Positions 58,701 to 64,000 of a stretch of 64,000 nucleotides of DNA are shown in pieces. The stretch spans positions 806,001-870,000 of the forward strand of contig MU385713.1 in the NCBI GenBank assembly GCA_022497155.1, in the 5' to 3' direction. The DNA is from Whalleya microplaca (Eukaryota; Ascomycota; Sordariomycetes; Xylariales; Xylariaceae). Numbering within the stretch: the first letter of the stretch is position 1; each line of letters starts with the position of its first letter. Made by a program: the position numbers and the translations under genes. Under the pieces are notes generated by a model that was given only the letters and a program-made list of their open reading frames with translations, searched no databases and was not told where the DNA came from.

Positions 58701-61171
58701 GGATGATATTCAAGAACTTCCACTGGGAACTCAAGGTGCATTGAAAGCGAACTATAAGCAGCCGGGTCTACTATCTTCATTGTACTTCAGCCTCGACCCA
58801 GACTTTTTCAAACCGCTACAGGACGACTGGGTCGAGATCAAGACCGAAGCTATTGGACTTAACATGAAGGTGGGCAACTCGTATATTTGGAAACCCCAAA
58901 GCTGACAACCCCCTAACAGGATCTCGCTGTGGCCACTGCCAAATTTGACTTGGATTACTTGAGTACTGAGGCAGCTGGTGTAATATCTCGGGTTGGCTCT
59001 GCGGTGACGTCTTTGAAGACCGGAGACCGCGTATTCGGTTTCATACCCGGGAACATGGGGAACTATATGCGATCTCCAGCCACCCTGGTCTCGAAGATTG
59101 CAGACGGTGAGTCATTTGCGAGTGCGGCTTCAATGCCAGTTGCATATGTTACCGCCATTTATGCACTAAAGCATCTGGCCAGACTGTCGGAGGGTGAGTC
59201 AATCCTCATCCAATCCGCCACCGGTGGACTTGGTATGGCGGCTATACGTGTTGCTCGGTCCTTGGGCGCGAATATCTACGCAACGGTCGGGAACGACTCT
59301 AAGAGAAGAATGCTTATCGATGAGTTCGGCATCCCCGCCCACCAGATCTTCAACTCTCGAGACTCGGGTGCTGTAGATGAAACCATGCGAGCAACTGGGA
59401 GAAATGGCATTGAGGTCATCCTCAGCAGTTCTGCGGGAGACTCCATGCATGAGATATGGAGGTGCATCGCCCCTTTAGGTCGTTTCATTGATGTGGGACG
59501 AACAGATGTTCTTGGGGGAGGCAAGTTGAGCCTGGAAGTCTTTACGCGGAACGCCACATTTTCGTCCTTCGATATGGGATTGATCTACCGTCAAAAGCCA
59601 GAATTGATTGCAAGGTACAAACCCCACACTTTCGTTGATGAATGTTTATTCAACCCTGCTGATGTGGTATAGTCTGATGCAAGAGTTGACGACGCTTTGG
59701 GGCGATGGGACCATCAGTCCTATCGACCATATTGCTACTTTTGATATCTCAGAACTAGAGTCCGCCATGTCCTTCTTCTCCAAAGGGGTACACACTGGAA
59801 AGATTGTCATCACTTTCCAAGACCCTGAGACAAAATTGAAGGTTAGCCACCCCAAACTCTGCTGCTTCCATCTTCCTAGCCTATTTTCTTCACATAAGCT
59901 TACAGTAGTAGATTGCGAGGCCCGCCGATCGAGCGTCATTTGATGCAAATGCCGCATATATCCTAGTTGGTTGTTTGGGCGGACTTGGGAGAAGTCTGTC
60001 TCGCTGGATGGTCGAACGAGGAGCCCGACATCTAGTATTCCTCTCTCGATCTGGTACAGAAAGGCCTGGTTCGGCTCTCTTTATCGAAGAGCTGGTAAGA
60101 TCAGGTGTCAAGGTTGAAGCTGTTCGATGTGATATTACCGACCGTAATGCTCTCACATCTGTTATCGAGCGAGTCTCAAGCAAGACGCTCGTGAAGGGTG
60201 TCGTCCATGCTGCCATGGTGGAAGGTGTAAGCTTTGTTTCTGTCTCTAGAGTGCCACCAGTATAAGCTGATCGAATGCAGGACGCCTTCTTCGACAAAAC
60301 AAATTACTCCCAAATCCATGGAGTCCTTGCTCCCAAGGTCACAGGCACCATCAATCTTCACCACGCCACTCAGTATCTCCCTCTTGACTTCTTTCTCATG
60401 ACTTCATCGTTCATCGCATCCGTCGGTATCGCAGCGCAATCCGCTTACGCGGCTGCCAATGCCTTCCAAGACGCCTTTGCCCGGTTCCGTGTCTCGCAGA
60501 ACCTCCCAGCGATCTCATTAGCTACTGGTGCTCTGCTGGATATTGGCGTAATCAGTGAGAATGACGGGTTTAAGCAGATGCTTCAACGCAACGGCTCGTA
60601 TGGCCTGTCTGAGACGGAATTCCTACAACTACTCGAAGGGGCCTTGTGTCAATCATCCGTGCCGTCTGCACACGAATCCACGCTCTCTAAGCTCGATCCC
60701 AACTCCTCGGCTCAGATATTAACCAGCTTTGAGCCTGCGCGTTTTACTCCGTACGTGGATAGTGGCCGCATGAACGATCTTGTGTGGTACAACAATGCCC
60801 GCTTCCAAGCTATCAGGCAGGCTATCTCAGACCGAACACAAGTAGGCACCTCAGCAGGCGGTAACAAATCTGGAGACGTATCGTCGCTGTCCGCAAAGCT
60901 CGATGCTGCAAGTTCAGCTGAGGAAAAGACAGCAATTGCGCGCGAAGCTGTTGCCGAGCGGCTGGCAAAGCTACTCAGCATTGAACCAGACGAACTTGAC
61001 GTAGAGAAACCAATGTCGCGGTACGGGTTAGACAGCCTGGTGGCTGCGGAACTGCGGAACTGGCTCATCAAGACGTTCGGTGTGGATATCACGCTGCTCG
61101 AGTTGTTGAGTAAGGGAACGAGTATCAAAGACCTAGTGATCATAGCTGGAGGTAACGGGGATACCAAGTAG
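52755..61171 (+). CDS. Highly reducing polyketide synthase (type I, iterative)
   Basis: Twelve exons: 52755-52803, 52859-53330, 53402-53688, 53826-54064, 54119-54327, 54391-55160, 55215-58036, 58084-58869, 58920-59614, 59673-59841, 59912-60226 and 60281-61171; 2567 residues in frame. KS: DTACSAS (Cys181), ECHGTGT (His317), NLGHSEAAS (His356). AT: GHSSGE with Ser674. DH: PWLDDHKL (His1006) and LDTCIQ (Asp1193). C-methyltransferase: LETGAGIGGAT (about 1455-1466). ER: QSATGGLGMAA (about 1976). KR: LVGCLGGLGRS (about 2182), Ser2313, Tyr2327 in AYAAANAF. ACP: YGLDSLVAAEL with Ser2523. No thioesterase or reductase follows, so release must be spontaneous (for example as a pyrone) or by a partner. 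It should make a reduced, C-methylated linear chain that the neighbouring enzymes tailor. Confidence 0.96.
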
Positions 61172-63123
61172 TATGTGCTCCTTTGTCTTGTTATGTCACC
61201 CGTAGGCTCTGGGTCTTCTAACAAAACACATCTTGATTGGACTACTAAGGGGGTTATGAGTAAGTATGTGATATCTAGTAAGATTGGAACCATAGCCTAG
61301 CCCATCATAACTCGAACTATCGATGAAATATAACTAGATGTTGCTACACATTCTGGGAAACACGCTAGTCATACAATTTATTATATAGTTGCAGTCTACT
61401 CTGACTAGCCACCAGTATTCAGTCAATAGCTAAGTAGCTAATCTAGTCCCTAATTGTGTGATTCACATAATAGCAGTAGAACCCGTCCTTGGAGAGTGGA
61501 TGCACATGGTGGGCAGCAAAAGCGTGAGTATTGAGTATGTGATAGTTAATATCTGCAACGATTCACAGAGCTACAGCACACATGACGAATATCAGCGCCA
61601 TGAAGAGCAAACGTTTTCATAGTACGAGTTGTGGGTAGTAGAATATTGATGTTTCAACAACGTGTAAGTTGCAGATAGGTACTGCCGCGTAGCTGTAACA
61701 GGAGTTAAGGACACTGGAGTAAACGAAGTAGTATAATAGAGTTTACTTATACAATCTACCCAGGAAGGCATTGATATACGTACGTACTTAGGCCCTATCA
61801 CAGCAGAACGCCGTTTGTCGTCCCGGTAGTCTAAGTTTCATCTAAACTTAATATCCCAACTCTGATTTCCCTTTGCAAACATTTGGTTCCGATGACTAAC
61901 TAACACACAAACTTTACCACCTCTTCCCTTCACCAGCCAGCGAGCCCGTCATCCCATATGTCTGACTTGTCAAGACCACAACATGATCAGCAGGAAAACC
62001 AGTGTTACAGTCAGCCGATCGTGAGTCACGGCGGTAACTTCTCCTGAGCATAGGCTGTACCCCCAACGCCACTCCCGAGCTCGTACTTCTTGCCTACCAA
62101 CTAATAGATACATTCACTATACTCAGATTCGTTGAAGAGAATCCTCCAGATCGCAAAATCCCTAGGTGCATACAATACAATAATCACATCTGAGATGAGA
62201 CAGAAACACATGAACACATACCTACCTCTCTACACCATCGGTGACCACCACCCCTCTTCAATTCCAGAACTGATTCCCGATTTACCACGGACAACCACCA
62301 CAAGCCAACATGGGAAACAAATTTACTGATGCATACATACCCACCTGCCTACGATTACTGAACAGCACGTTGCCATTATAACTTCACTAAATGGCGATGC
62401 CTTCTAGTTGAGACTTCTGGTGCTCGCCGACCCAAGACAGCGCGGACACAGCCTTCAAAAACGCGAATGTCAAGCTCACAACACGTCTACCACATTACAT
62501 ATATGCATCTGCCAGTGATACAGTCTGCCTATCGACCAAGCCAGTCAAAGTTGCAGTCCACGATACGCAACTGGCGAGACAACACAAGAGTTGAACGTAA
62601 ATCTACGCAAATGACTTCACACATTCTACTACAAGCTCAAAAATAATAGCGACCGTCATGACGATACAAGACAAGTTCTGAACACGCGCAAAAGACTCAT
62701 GGATAACAGTAAGTTTCGTTTTATTGTCAATTCATCGTCTTCTGGTTCCCTAGCTTCAGCCATAGTGATAAAGGGTTTGTACTGCTGACTGGAGTCTGCA
62801 GCATACTAACCACCGAAATTTGCCGTCGCCACATCTGCAAGACACTAGCACCTCGTCTAGTGTCTCTAATTGGGGTCAAACCCTCATACTCGAAAAGTCC
62901 TATCGTATGCCAGTATTCAGAGGGAACAATAATCATACATTACAGTGGTGGGGCTTTTCCCATTACTTCCCATATCTGCCAGCGTTAGGCTCTGGACGGC
63001 TGACTCAACCATCTAAATCAAGCAGATGGTTTGATGGGACTAGGGAGACAAGCAACCGCAATGCGGAATGCGGATTGTATCCGTTTGAAAAGCACCAGCA
63101 GTTAAATGTCGAGGGCTTCATCT
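61172..63123. other. Intergenic, no gene recognised
   Basis: Convergent region between the PKS and the bromodomain-protein gene. I see no transporter, regulator or hydrolase gene here, so the cluster appears to end at the PKS on this side. Confidence 0.55.
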
Positions 63124-64000
63124 CTATTCTTCCTCAGAATCACTCTCTTCTTCACTCGATTCCGCAGGTCGGTTGTCCTCGGCGTCTCCACTGGGTAGAG
63201 GCTCCTGACTTCCACTACCATGGCGCTGAAGTTGTGCTTTGAGCTCGCGGAGCTGCTCAATCTTACGTTCTTGTTCATGCTTGTTCATAGGTTTGTTCTT
63301 CTTCGCCTTCGGAGGCGCGGCGGGCTTCGGCTTTGGTTCAGGCTCGGCAGCTGCCTGGCTACTGAATTCCGGCTTCTTCTCAAGAGCAGCCCGAATGCTG
63401 GAGTTCGCTCTGTGAATCAGATCATAAAGTCTTCTGAGGGCATCCATGGAGAGAGCATCTATATCTAGCTCCATTTCGCCATCATCATTTTCCTGTACCA
63501 AGTGGGATTAGCCATGTCACGTATCAGGATTATGCGCTGACAACAGCTACTATAACCAAACAGTCGGGATACTGCGAGACAACAACTTACATTCTGGCCA
63601 GTGTCTCTCTTGATGATCTCTACTGCTTTAGTAAGAGTGTTGCCATCAAGGTCATTAATTCCTTCGGCAATGACAGCCTTTTCGAGAGAACCGACTGGGC
63701 GTGCTTTTGGAGCCGCCTTCTTACTGTTGCTGCTTGGTGTCTTCTTGGTATTGGAGGCGTTGCCAGTCGACGCTTTCTTGCTATTCGCACTAGCACCACC
63801 GCCACTTGCCCCAGCCTTCGGCTTGCTCTTAGCAGCCTTCTTCTTCGCCTTGGGCTTCTTCTCTTCACCATGGGACTTGGTCTTCTCCTCAACGAGTTTC
63901 CGTTGAAGCATCGAAACCATCGACTGTTGAATTTCGATCATAGTGAGATCCGGCTTCTTAGACCCCAGCAGAGTGTTGAGTTTGTCCTGTTCCTCGTTCA
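63124..64000 (-). CDS. BET-family bromodomain protein, C-terminal part (partial)
   Basis: The visible minus-strand exons are 64000-63591 (entering from beyond the right edge) and 63492-63124, separated by a 98-bp intron. The sequence starts with a coiled, hydrophilic stretch (EEQDKLNTLLGSKKPDLT, then MVSMLQRKLVEEK), passes a lysine/serine-rich low-complexity linker, and reaches a clear NET domain: VIAEGINDLDGNTLTKAVEI, then DDGEMELDIDALSMDALRRL. It closes with a basic KPKPAAPPKAKKNK stretch and an acidic ESSEEESDSEEE tail. This is the C-terminal architecture of Bdf1/BET proteins, which bind acetylated histones; the bromodomains themselves must lie outside the window. Housekeeping gene that marks the cluster border. 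Confidence 0.87.

Noticed and set aside
1..64000. tRNA and rRNA genes
   Set aside because: I looked for T-loop-like words such as GGTTCGA with paired arms; the few hits (for example near 18357) have no cloverleaf around them.

Overview
The window looks like genomic DNA of a filamentous ascomycete (Pezizomycotina). The evidence is genes broken by many introns of about 45-100 bp with CTRAY-type branch points, a Zn2Cys6 regulator, an iterative highly reducing polyketide synthase, a fungal rhodopsin-like 7-TM protein, and a 13-kb AT-rich block whose repeat copies differ by C/T and G/A transitions, the mark of repeat-induced point mutation (RIP). Exon coordinates given here are hand-built from splice signals and reading frame; every multi-exon model closes in frame.

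Layout. 1.2-3.9 kb: a SnoaL-like protein and coproporphyrinogen III oxidase (HEM13). 5.4-13.1 kb: a probable catabolic cluster of two HpcH/HpaI-type metal-dependent aldolases, a D-2-hydroxyacid dehydrogenase and a Zn2Cys6 regulator. 14.5-16.3 kb: a secreted DUF1996-type gene split inside its signal-peptide codons by a 421-bp terminal-inverted-repeat element with an 8-bp target-site duplication. 16.8-28.8 kb: a FAR1/MULE-transposase-derived protein, a membrane-anchored SGNH-like protein, a small DUF6640-type membrane protein, a 2EXR-domain protein and a rhodopsin-like 7-TM protein.

30.6-43.7 kb: an AT-rich RIP island without intact genes. It holds a 1.4-kb non-coding LTR element (TRIM-like, 292-bp LTRs, recognisable primer-binding site and polypurine tract) and a 10-kb wrecked Ty3/Gypsy element (164-bp LTRs) with reverse-transcriptase and integrase remnants on the minus strand.

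44.5-61.2 kb: a biosynthetic cluster directly beside the island: FAD-linked (BBE-type) oxidase, cytochrome P450, O-methyltransferase and a 2567-residue HR-PKS (KS-AT-DH-MT-ER-KR-ACP, no release domain). The PKS should build a reduced, C-methylated chain; the methyltransferase, P450 and flavin oxidase would tailor it. The enzyme set resembles that of solanapyrone clusters, but the product is unknown. 63.1-64.0 kb: the C-terminal part of a BET-type bromodomain protein (NET domain), running off the right edge.

The most notable observations are the transposon insertion that decapitates an otherwise intact secreted-protein gene, the PKS cluster bordering the RIP island, the TRIM element whose LTRs are mutated only in their outer halves, the two-aldolase cluster, and two introns that only fit with GC-AG borders.
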